From NCBI GenBank assembly GCA_002099365.1, contig MSED01000005.1, positions 434,001 to 498,000 on the forward strand: a stretch of 64,000 nucleotides of DNA. The letters are read 5' to 3'. Positions 23,801 to 30,907 of the stretch are shown piece by piece. Origin of the DNA: Phialophora verrucosa. Lineage: Eukaryota; Ascomycota; Eurotiomycetes; Chaetothyriales; Herpotrichiellaceae. The translations under genes were made by a program, and so were the position numbers. The notes beneath the pieces are model-generated. The model was given only the letters and a program-made list of their open reading frames with translations. It did not search any database and was not told where the DNA came from. Numbering within the stretch: position 1 is the first letter of the stretch; each line of letters opens with the position of its first letter.

Positions 23801-25449
23801 CTGCACATGCTCAATTTGTCCTCCGCTTGCTGGAGCACATGAGGCGAGGGGTCGAGAAATGCAGCGACGATCACACCCTCGAGTCAAAGACGATCGTCAT
23901 GGTGTTGGATTATGTGCACTCTATATCCTCTCGCTTCAAAGAGTTACCCTCAGTGGAAGAGACTATCAATGTTCTCCTCAATTATGTGGCGCAATGCCCT
24001 GATTGCGCCAAAACCGTTGCTCGTTGGTTCCGCACAAACCTAGCGCTTGAAGATGTCGTCGTTCGGAGTCCCTTACAGGTCGTGAGAAAGAATTTTGCCA
24101 ACCTATTCATCAGCGTTTTTACGCGACTGCACGGGCTCATTACGGAGCTAGATCCCATGGAGGACGAGCATCAGAGGCTTTCGACAGAGTACGCCCATTG
24201 GCTTAAGAGCTGTCTCAGCCAAATGTCTAAGCTGTGGGAGGTGGTGACCAAGAATGGCCGGCCCTGGAGTGACTATTTCAACATTCTCTATCACATTCAC
24301 CGGCTAGGGAACCAGGAGACCATCTGGGTTCTTGAAGAGGACTTCCTAGAGAAGTTAATCGACATGATCATGATGCATGTCGCCGGCGCCGACTTCCCTC
24401 TGTCGAGGAGATTGAAGGCGCGATACATACCGTATCTGAACGCGCGTGAAAGAAATCGACAGTTCCCGTATCAAGTGCTCATCCGGGTCTTTGCGAGTTT
24501 GCTGCAGAGAATAGATCTGCACCTGCCGACAGACGAGGGATATCGGACGCTCGACAAGAAGGTTGGCCTGAGCACAGCCGACTTGCAGGCCCTTGGGCTG
24601 AACAAGATTCCGCCCGACCTGGAATGGCTTCGGCGGCTGATCGTAGGACGACACAATCAGGCAGCACAGGAATTGATCATCTCGATCTTTGCCTCCGACA
24701 AGCGACTCTCGCACTACCTTGCCAATTTATTGACCCATGGGTTGAATGATCGCAGCGTCAATATCGCTAGCTGCTTCACTCGACCGACGCTGGTGTTCTG
24801 CGAGTGCTGTCCGACCAACAGCAAAGTCTTCGAACTAGCGCAGTCCGCGTTGGACAGCATCGCGACGGTGGGCGTTGAGTATGGCAAGGAGTACTACGAA
24901 TTCGTAGACTTTCTTCTTAAGATCGACAACATTCCCTGCAACTTGCCCGCATCCTTCATGGAGGATATGATGTTACAGACGATCTCGCAATGGGCGCCGA
25001 CACTACTGCTGGCCCCCACCGAAGGCCAATTCAACACTCGTGCGTTTACGGTGGACTTGCTCAAGAGACTTCTGTTTACGCCTCTACAAGAAGTTGCTGC
25101 AGACCCCACACTTTACCGTACGCTTGTGGTGGCCGCACAAGAGTTGACAACTGGCTGTTCCACTTTCGTGCAACAGAACTTCTTGAACCCCCGCAGCCGA
25201 GACGGTAACAACCTGCAACCTGGTCAAGTTAACCAAGTGCTTGACGTGGTGGAGCATTGTCTGCAATATTTCGACCAGGAAAACGCGGCGGACGAGGAAA
25301 AGGTTGCCAATGCGCGGGCTGTCATGCTGCAGCTGAGGGCGAAGGCTGATTCAGCTGTTGAGACGCTCAGTTCGGCGGACTGGCAGGACAACAGCAGTGA
25401 GCTGGCTGAGATGAGCGGGGACGAGTACGAGGATCCGCTTAGTTCGTGA
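17827..25449 (+). CDS. Giant ubiquitin carboxyl-terminal hydrolase (USP9X/USP34-like)
   Basis: Intronless gene of about 2540 residues; the ATG at 17827 starts MSSLFSDSSTRN. A disordered Ser/Pro-rich N-terminus (1-235) leads to a very long helical-repeat region. A ubiquitin-like segment lies near residue 1090 (DLNIQVMASKYVTEKMQ). The USP catalytic domain spans about 1619-1950: the Cys box GLKNLSNTCYLN with Cys1632, a zinc-binding CTSC pair, the His box HSGTADSGHYYSF with His1881, and WVQFNDQDV (N1903/D1904). All catalytic residues are present. The layout is that of large fungal deubiquitinases related to USP9X/USP34/faf, which oppose ubiquitin-dependent degradation. The tail is acidic (SGDEYEDPLSS). 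Its stop overlaps the end of a small minus-strand gene. Confidence 0.95.
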   Translation: MSSLFSDSSTRNRSDSTEGSELPEHEHKRPRLSDSKTDESHVMSDLHQERSHSAPSVPEIQVRASDNGEEGVPMTPPLPPRTVASPAAMSPTSKVTINTRPLSSQSVTKPTTAAAAVGMPAHPPVSESPTVRGDASQEPEAATDARPNPTEVPEPESLSSSPSKSPEIEVAEPEDFDQDPTQTRWTQRIGGGTTSTSSPKFVPSGHVHRTFPFSQESPPGSTHKVIPRMSERLQHTGAQDGMIFRQVKDWMIDFVTMCDAFTLRLFQEERDFWLRLPDLVEALLRREAGPPPGARTEELVDFFVAFAQVAKLLVDLDAQNLHEVLEESDPRDLKSFSLVSAQYLQALVWILSPRVPFYEYLVRAHSFDRANFHALVIDRLGDPSAVSLLSSLSAMLTEVCAALPKKAELFRPFHILIQVAKAMMAPMPNMYNNELNVVPASFSQMDNIRNGAAKIILQADHAIQHAIGKQLAWLNLETAKSIIDTLNPMISAIGEEIPQIGQDIISTAGVGFADSDLTDLPLTMQYAWKFKILRKFITNGRMELRVYGVETMSSDLVAVHRVYIDNQPYPPMNHPVVRYLVKFIKENQLVEYVVGVDSHPQLIHRAYNVVGFLCVSKTYTDADTDVIWKTIVDSQDPRTVHEVFNLLRNCFNVYELPDLYYICRKLFEYPFERFDLSILQFTVSLFDNVRNKAASLMLHPGFVIDPIPWTLCIRLMREASLEEHACLEQAHLIRRDFPQYLSNLLSLGRPDFHLTVSSDGGWDQIIAEVATNLKAHSKYASGDFQVLHCLLVLLGRVGAAEAMRKFDLLGLLVADFVYLRDQFNAMLERNVSPLSIEAMYEVRSTCLTYFLLHMPESFTPDLVQELWSSFYAFSELPSSVRATAWDKLSHAANPKQNKDANIVVDLILEKHLPTLASHDYNQSVLEFIRTSVPYTIRRTPQESLDSKDVIVVPGIERMWKVMLEAPPNSVENEATDFIIRMYLDNPIVTKRPKAVIDATHSSLVDRSVQQVMSSAAQLKSYTDGTMSGEDEPMVIIASEDEIRAEELRFDRSLLFLRKFLEGMKQRPHYSPVPDQQAQVLPEFPAKRGEIVDLNIQVMASKYVTEKMQKVAVGSENTCDELHKYLCEASGFTQFSIFHMGQKVSLAGQTTSIADSKVSSGSLIVHKTLNTPDSPPTRSTRATSPVDNKIMHHFDDLYDLLDADERLSREVYTFLSLFSAQTELVRILRSRDKSPTEILPPGKPFKLLYCAKALRSCIEDESFSSNPDTEFLVYSIQTIVQVLPKLELSNAADQLQMSIAYGLMEALLLAFRARVSAETSREYIQDHQGFSIQASRFLRFALASQNTNLDEVSAPAMVKLVLETFIEACLHDDRIWAHVDAEVGFQDLIVTAFVQDPRVEVRHSLLEVVVGLTGAIGTKLHLKINNPRAPRSRFPPATIEVCLSHLWTALSEILPRACLQPERCAEASETMLAIMRRIGKSFSAEKLLGYFNQWSSILMEHEHVEVVGQPLTDHVVLCLTKLLLETCRLLKAANALPSGTHIIDRIISLFLFPPISDDGDSPRLPVLDSTVRESLYNLILVLCQGPRDIATLVTELEDDLLPENFFEPFYSHERQSLRTDVGYAGLKNLSNTCYLNSLFSQLFMNVQFREFFLDMIGADGPEQKLVAELAKVFANMQNSYEKSIDPSFAVEAITTYEGEQIDVSVQMDVDEFFNLLFDRIEGQIDPSARDAFKSMYGGQLVQQVKSKECEHISERLEPFSAVQVEIKGKARLEDSLRAYVEGEVLQGENKYSCTSCGRHVDAVKRACLKDVPDNLIFNLKRFDYDIMTGMRTKVNDEFQFPDTLDMAPYTLARLSDEQQSGEPDYFQLTGVIVHSGTADSGHYYSFIRQRPTIKSVQQAWVQFNDQDVGLFDPNQMRENCFGGISETGFYHLPKFYSAYMLFYQRTSSIQQIEGQYRSHDAINPVRIPLTPGMEQHIAKQNELYLRSYCAQDPAHAQFVLRLLEHMRRGVEKCSDDHTLESKTIVMVLDYVHSISSRFKELPSVEETINVLLNYVAQCPDCAKTVARWFRTNLALEDVVVRSPLQVVRKNFANLFISVFTRLHGLITELDPMEDEHQRLSTEYAHWLKSCLSQMSKLWEVVTKNGRPWSDYFNILYHIHRLGNQETIWVLEEDFLEKLIDMIMMHVAGADFPLSRRLKARYIPYLNARERNRQFPYQVLIRVFASLLQRIDLHLPTDEGYRTLDKKVGLSTADLQALGLNKIPPDLEWLRRLIVGRHNQAAQELIISIFASDKRLSHYLANLLTHGLNDRSVNIASCFTRPTLVFCECCPTNSKVFELAQSALDSIATVGVEYGKEYYEFVDFLLKIDNIPCNLPASFMEDMMLQTISQWAPTLLLAPTEGQFNTRAFTVDLLKRLLFTPLQEVAADPTLYRTLVVAAQELTTGCSTFVQQNFLNPRSRDGNNLQPGQVNQVLDVVEHCLQYFDQENAADEEKVANARAVMLQLRAKADSAVETLSSADWQDNSSELAEMSGDEYEDPLSS

Positions 25450-25786
25450 GATCTGAAGCACCAAGCACGATTCGGCGTGCAAGTCTCCGATAGGCAAATC
25501 CGAGAACACATACAACGACAGCAGCGTGGCTGATTTGAAGAATGGCTTGGATGGAGCTTGGACGAGCACTCATTCCCCTGGGTGACTGACTTGGCGTCTT
25601 TGACCGCTTGGAGCTTCTACTCAGATTTAACGGCCGGAACTGATCGGGATACGGATTGATGACGGGAGGGGATCGGCTGCGGCTTGTTTCCATGGATTGG
25701 AGCAGTGCAAAGGCGAAGCGATTGATATGGATATCGGAGGTTTCCTCTTCTGGAGGGCAATTTTCCTTGGGCTTCAGGGTTTCCAT
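25439..25786 (-). CDS. Small hypothetical protein with C-terminal membrane segment
   Basis: An ATG at 25786 opens 115 codons. The N-terminal part is polar and rich in Ser, Pro and Arg (METLKPKENCPPEEETSDIH, SRSRSPPVINPYPDQF). Near the C-terminus a hydrophobic stretch (ISHAAVVVCVLGFAY) is followed by basic residues RRLARRI, a layout like a tail-anchored or single-pass protein. The frame stays open about 65 codons upstream without an ATG. A separate minus-strand frame at 26338-26094 (MAQPRYRGRAWTDDRPRF) could be an upstream exon. No family recognised. The last codons overlap the end of the USP gene on the other strand by 11 bp. Confidence 0.4.
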   Translation of the reverse strand: METLKPKENCPPEEETSDIHINRFAFALLQSMETSRSRSPPVINPYPDQFRPLNLSRSSKRSKTPSQSPRGMSARPSSIQAILQISHAAVVVCVLGFAYRRLARRIVLGASDLTN

Positions 25787-26610
25787 TGTTACGTGCGCCG
25801 GGCTGGAGGCAAGGGGATCCTCCACCGCAGAGAGAATCAGACCTAGCGATGATGGAGGGTAGAATTGCTTCGAGACTGGAAGCGCAATGGACGGAGTGAA
25901 TTGGCTTCGAGCGTCGTGGCAAGGAGAGAGGGGAGGAGAGATAATGCCCGAGTATGACGAGACGTGAGCCTTGACGAATGAATGCAAAGATATTGAGCTC
26001 CGAGAGAGCCGCCACGATTGCCCCCGTGAATCCTTTCACCTGGTCTCAGGAGTCGATGCTGTCTGGCTGGCTAGCTACGTAAGAGATCGGAGCTCATGCT
26101 AAGCTACCTATGCTGGACACGGACTCATTCCCTACTCTTATCGAGGTAGAGAGAGGCAGTGATGAATTAATCCAATTCGTCAATTGAATGCCAGTGCCGT
26201 GAACTTCAATACTACATGTAGCCTTTTCCATTGATGAGGTGGTGACGCGCTCCGACGCAAGGTCTGGTGTGCCTGTTGGAGACGGGAATCGAGGTCGATC
26301 GTCCGTCCATGCGCGGCCGCGATATCTAGGTTGTGCCATGATGTTTTGAGATGTATTTATGCTGGAACAAACCATGTAAGATTATTGATAACCACCAGTT
26401 CGACGTCGTGAAGCTGGAGGTATTTGTGATTGCCGTGTCTCGTTTCATCTCATCTCATCTCATTTCCTTTCCATTCAGATCCCGTAGGACGGTCCTCCCT
26501 ACGCCGAAACACCATACATTGCATGCGCGGGCAGAAGATAAAATAAACGAGGCAATTCCCGTACAAGCCCGGAAATGGGATGCATCACCCAGTCCGAATC
26601 ATTCATCAAT
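25787..26610. other. Intergenic spacer with small TCTCA repeat
   Basis: About 0.8 kb between two minus-strand genes. It holds the 3' end of the flavoprotein gene, a possible exon (26338-26094, minus, MAQPRYRGRAW...) and four tandem ATCTC units near 26446-26465. Nothing else supported. Confidence 0.5.
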
Positions 26611-28353
26611 TTACAGTGTCTTCACCCTCATCCATTCCCCTGTGCCCACTCCCAAATTCAAGCCGTTCCGTCCCCACCATTCTCTCACTTCTCCTTCGCC
26701 TCCACCACCGACAGCATCCTCCATGGCCTCCTCGATGTCACATGTCTTATACTCGACCCTGAGTCCGCTCTTCCTGGACATTTCTTTCCACCACTGCAGA
26801 ACACCCGCATGACCATTCTTGGTCGCGCCCACAAGGACTTGGTTGTCGAAAATCATCTTGCTGCCTTTGAAGCCGAACCACATCTCCAACACAGGAACGT
26901 GGCCATGCTGCGATGCGAGGCGGGCGACGCCGTCCTCATGTGCATACGGGATGCCGCTCGTCTCCCACCATTCGATGCTATTTGTGCGACCACTTTGCGC
27001 GGCCAGGAGTATCGATTTGCCGACTTTGAGATGGATCTCCCGATCTGTGCCGGCTAGTTTCTGCGAGTTGGCACGCCACCACTCAAGCACCTCGACATGA
27101 CCCTTGGCGCTGGCTGACTCGAGTGCTTTCTCCGTATACGTCAGTTTCAGGCCCGAGTTGAGCCACCAGTCCAACACTTCGACGAAGCCGGCTCGAGAAG
27201 CGCCGTCCATGGCCTCAGGACCGTATTCTTTCTTAATGACGGCGGGGCAGTCTTTCCACCATTGTAGAATGGTTGGGGAGTTGTAAATCAGAGAGGCTTT
27301 GTGGGGGAGAAGGGCGAGGCCGAAGGAGGTCCAGAAGATGTCCTTTTGTTGCAGGGCGAGGTATGTCAGCAGGTCGGTCATGGAGAAGCGGAAGATGAGG
27401 CGGGTTGCGATGGGGGAAAGCGTTGTTGGCGGGTTGGATGAGGTATTTGTGAAGTATTTCTGGATCAGAGGGAGGGGTTGCGTGAGGATGGTGTGCTCCA
27501 GCGAGCGGGCTTTTGAGCCTGGTTTGGGGACTAGAGACTCCCATTCGTGGGGCACAGGGAGATGTGTGTAAATCCCCAGTGCGGTGGCCAGTTCCCAGTC
27601 TCCTAGGTAGTCGAGTATCATGGTCCAAATTTCGCTCGGGAGTGATGGTTTCGAGCAAGCTGACTTGTGAATGGGTAGATGTGGCATCGATGAATTTGTT
27701 TTGAGTTGGGTTGAGCGCAAAACAGCTTGTGCCTCGCTTTCCACCTCTTCAATGATGTCTCCAGGGCCATCCCACTGCCACTCAATTTCGGGCTCACTGT
27801 CGTGTCCGAGAGGATTCGGGCCCGGCTGTGTAAAGTCGACCGGGTTCTGAGAGTAGTCCCACAGTGCAGGAGAGAGCACATGCACCCAGTCCCATTTCCG
27901 TCGGAGCTTGTTTAACTGTCTCTTCCACGTCGGGTGTTTCCACTGGTCCACGCTCATTTCAGGCAATAGAGCGATTCTCTTCGAGACGTCCCAGCACCTG
28001 AGCACGTGCAGAATGACATCTGTGGTGAACCCGCTGAGCATGAGAGAGATCATGCCGGCATCCATGACGATGAATAAGAGATCAGCCCATCTGGAGAGGC
28101 GGTGGCCCTGCATCATGACCTGGTTACGATATGGGTCTTGCGGTCGGTTCTCGATCCATTGCACGTCCTCCAAGTCGACACTTGGGTCCATGTACTGCTG
28201 GAACTCGGCTTTTGAGCATTCGGAAATCACTCGAAGGTTCAGGTCTGGGTTGCGGAGGAGGTAAGGGAGGACCTCAGGCCCGATCTTCTCGGTCACGTAG
28301 AGGAGAGCATTCACCCGCCTGCGACTCGGGCGGGGTCTCGTTGGCACCCCCAT
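26611..28353 (-). CDS. Flavoprotein (HAL3/PPCDC-like) - F-box - ankyrin-like fusion protein
   Basis: Intronless 580-residue protein with three parts. Residues 13-160 match the flavoprotein fold of HAL3/PPCDC: VNALLYVTEKIGPEVLP, then HRLSRWADLLFIV, then VILHVLRCWDVSKRIALLPE. The substrate clamp PxMNxxMW of active decarboxylases reads PEMSVDQW (131-138), and the SANT element after WAD is lost, so decarboxylase activity is unlikely. Residues about 236-262 (PSLPSEIWTMILDYLGDW) look like an F-box. The C-terminus (about 390-560) has ankyrin-like units such as GHVEVLEWWRANS and GHAGVLQWWKEMS. I infer an FMN- or nucleotide-binding module attached to an SCF-type adaptor. Start: the only ATG before the conserved region, at 28353. 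Confidence 0.8.
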   Translation of the reverse strand: MGVPTRPRPSRRRVNALLYVTEKIGPEVLPYLLRNPDLNLRVISECSKAEFQQYMDPSVDLEDVQWIENRPQDPYRNQVMMQGHRLSRWADLLFIVMDAGMISLMLSGFTTDVILHVLRCWDVSKRIALLPEMSVDQWKHPTWKRQLNKLRRKWDWVHVLSPALWDYSQNPVDFTQPGPNPLGHDSEPEIEWQWDGPGDIIEEVESEAQAVLRSTQLKTNSSMPHLPIHKSACSKPSLPSEIWTMILDYLGDWELATALGIYTHLPVPHEWESLVPKPGSKARSLEHTILTQPLPLIQKYFTNTSSNPPTTLSPIATRLIFRFSMTDLLTYLALQQKDIFWTSFGLALLPHKASLIYNSPTILQWWKDCPAVIKKEYGPEAMDGASRAGFVEVLDWWLNSGLKLTYTEKALESASAKGHVEVLEWWRANSQKLAGTDREIHLKVGKSILLAAQSGRTNSIEWWETSGIPYAHEDGVARLASQHGHVPVLEMWFGFKGSKMIFDNQVLVGATKNGHAGVLQWWKEMSRKSGLRVEYKTCDIEEAMEDAVGGGGEGEVREWWGRNGLNLGVGTGEWMRVKTL

Positions 28354-29009
28354 TTGCGAAGACGAGGCGATTGTGGTAAGGAAGGGGAGGGAGATTGGCG
28401 AGGGGCAACCGCAGGTGTTATAACGCTCGCCTGTCAGGCATTGGTGGCAAGGTGGTAATCGGTGAGGGCGGGTGGAGGATCAGTCGACCACACAGGCACA
28501 GCGATTCGGTCGGAGGATTTCTGGGCTCGCTTATGATCATAACGAGTAGGACTTTCAATCGCGGAGAGAGGGAGGGAGCCGTGTCGCTGCTGTCTTGAAA
28601 TATGGATCAACAGACGGATGGACTGGCGGGCGCGGGAAAGTGTGACCGCATATCGTGAGCCATGTGGCCGTCTCATGATAAAATGATAGGCGGCTTTTGC
28701 TCCGCCGCCACTTCCGTCCACAGCGTCCCGTTCTTGTTAGGTAAACAGCGTAACGTCGATGAGGTCGCCTCTCATTGGCACCTCTGCGTGTACGTTCTTG
28801 TGCTACACAAACATCAATCCTCAGGCTGTTTGACACCGGCTGAGTACCTGCGACAAACGAGGCACCGCTTCAGCCATGTCTCGTGGTGATGTTTAGATAT
28901 GAAGCAGAGCTCTTGCCCCAGAGACGTAACTCCCCTCATTGCCTTTTCACTTTCCCCGCCTGAAATAACCTCTCACTTGACAACAGATTGACCTATTAGT
29001 GTTCTGAAA
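28354..29009. other. Divergent promoter region (flavoprotein / sirtuin)
   Basis: Head-to-head spacer of 656 bp between a minus-strand and a plus-strand gene; it must carry both promoters. No gene or repeat seen. Confidence 0.6.
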
Positions 29010-29978
29010 ATGAGCTCAAATGCTGCCGACGAGATGCCGCTGACAGATGTCGCTTCGTTTGCCCAACACCTACAGTCATCCCGCCGCATCGTTGCTCTCC
29101 TGGGAGCCGGTCTCTCAGCGTCCAGTGGCCTGCCTACGTTCCGCGGTGCTGGGGGTCTCTGGAGAACCTTCGATGCCACGATGCTCGCCACACCGGAAGC
29201 CTTCGAGCAGGATCCAGGTCTATCATGGCAGTTCTATTCCTACCGACGGCACATGGCCCTCAATGCTAAACCCAACCGCGCTCATCTGGCCTTGGCAGAA
29301 CTCGCCCGCCGAAATCCCAACTTTATCACCCTCAGCCAGAATGTCGATGGCCTGAGTCCTCGCGCTGGCCACCCTGCAAAGCAGCTCAAGCTGCTGCACG
29401 GCAATCTTTTCGACGTCAAATGCTGGGATGACGACGGGTGTGGTTATTCCCGCAAGAACGACTTCAGCGACCCCATTGTTCCCGCCTTGGCCCTTCCAGC
29501 AGAAAGTCCAGACTCCGGACTCAAGGCTGCCGCTGAGAAGAAGAAGCACGCTCTGCTCCGAGGCGCCGATATCTCTGACGTCCACGTCGACATCCCGACA
29601 CTGAAGCCACAAGATCTCCCTCAATGTCCATCCTGCAAGAAGAACCTACTTCGTCCAGGCGTGGTCTGGTTCGGGGAGTCACTGCCCGAAGACGTAATGA
29701 GCGAGGTGGACGAGTACTTTTCTGACCGCCAGAAGATTGATCTCATGATGGTGATTGGTACAAGCGCCAAAGTCTACCCTGCTGCTGGCTACACGAACAT
29801 CGCTAGGGCCAAGGGTGCGCGGGTCGCTGTCATCAACATGGATAGGGGCGACGCACGGGAGCTCACGAAGAATGACTGGTTCTTCGAGGGAGATGCAGCG
29901 GTCATCGTGCCGGATATCTTGAAGACCGTGATTGGAGAGATTGAAGAATTTGACAACACGAAGGGGCCAGCACTATGA
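29010..29978 (+). CDS. SIRT5-like NAD-dependent protein deacylase (sirtuin)
   Basis: Intronless 322-residue class III sirtuin. The NAD-binding loop is GAGLSASSGLPTFRG (residues 32-46), followed by SQNVDG (109-114) and the catalytic His130 in LLHGNLF. A zinc site is formed by C138/C144 and C206/C209. Y76 and R79 in FYSYRR match the Tyr-x-x-Arg pair that gives SIRT5 its preference for succinyl and malonyl lysine, so acyl removal rather than simple deacetylation is likely. There is no strong mitochondrial presequence. A conserved GTSAKVYPAAGY block completes the fold. Confidence 0.93.
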   Translation: MSSNAADEMPLTDVASFAQHLQSSRRIVALLGAGLSASSGLPTFRGAGGLWRTFDATMLATPEAFEQDPGLSWQFYSYRRHMALNAKPNRAHLALAELARRNPNFITLSQNVDGLSPRAGHPAKQLKLLHGNLFDVKCWDDDGCGYSRKNDFSDPIVPALALPAESPDSGLKAAAEKKKHALLRGADISDVHVDIPTLKPQDLPQCPSCKKNLLRPGVVWFGESLPEDVMSEVDEYFSDRQKIDLMMVIGTSAKVYPAAGYTNIARAKGARVAVINMDRGDARELTKNDWFFEGDAAVIVPDILKTVIGEIEEFDNTKGPAL

Positions 29979-30907
29979 ACTCGGCAGACTTATGACTTCA
30001 AAGGACATGAGACCACGTGAACCACGCCGTTATGTCCAAGACCGGAAGAGCAACGGGCAGTGAAAAGAATGTGTTTCAGCAAGGCGCACTGAGGTGTTGC
30101 ACCTGAGTCGCGGCGGTCTTGCTCCTTGCGAGCAGGATCTATTGGGCGGGAGAAATGTTACACACACGATGAATGGAATGTCAGGCCAGGCATGGTGAAG
30201 AATGCTTCAAATCTAGTGTCTGGTAGGTCTGCGAGACTTGGCGGTCCTTTTGGCGGTGTGTGGATCATCCCACAGGGGGGTGCTGATGGGGTCCGTTTGG
30301 GGGGGTTGGGGGCTGGAACGATGTCAACCAAACGGAGAAGCACCACCGCCGAACTCTTTCTATCGCCTGCGCGTCTTCGTAGCACGCTGATTGGTGTCTC
30401 TACTGTCTTTTCTCTCTCGTACCCGGCCTTATCTGGCCTGCCCTGCTACTATATCCATTTACCTCCCTAACGCCACATGAGCCTTGCGGCTGAGCTGGAT
30501 CGCTTGCCACCTGCGAATCGCGGGACGGGGCTGGAGCTTGGAAAAAGCTCTATGCTTCTAGCTACCTTCCAAGGCGCCTTATTCGCTCTGGCCTGGCAAC
30601 CAGCAACCAGCAACTGCTCGCGATCATGCTAAGACTACTGTACCAGACTGTCGCACTGGTAGGGTGAAGCGAACTCTGGCTTTTTGCGATGCTCGTCTAC
30701 CAACCCAATATGACTCTTGGTGCTCCTGATGCATTGTTGCATGTGCATCTTACGCCGCAAGTATGGCTAGAAAAGTACTGTCTCCTGCAGGTAAGGATCG
30801 CAAGGCTTTTTCTTCGCCCTCAAGCTGGGTCAGCGATCAATCTTTAGTAAGAGATCCGGGGCAGCGGAGGACTATCGCTTGTTCAGGATCACTGCCAGTC
30901 CCCGACC
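29979..30907. other. Intergenic spacer
   Basis: About 0.93 kb between two plus-strand genes. A G-rich block lies near 30275-30315 (runs of 4 to 7 G). No gene supported. Confidence 0.6.
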
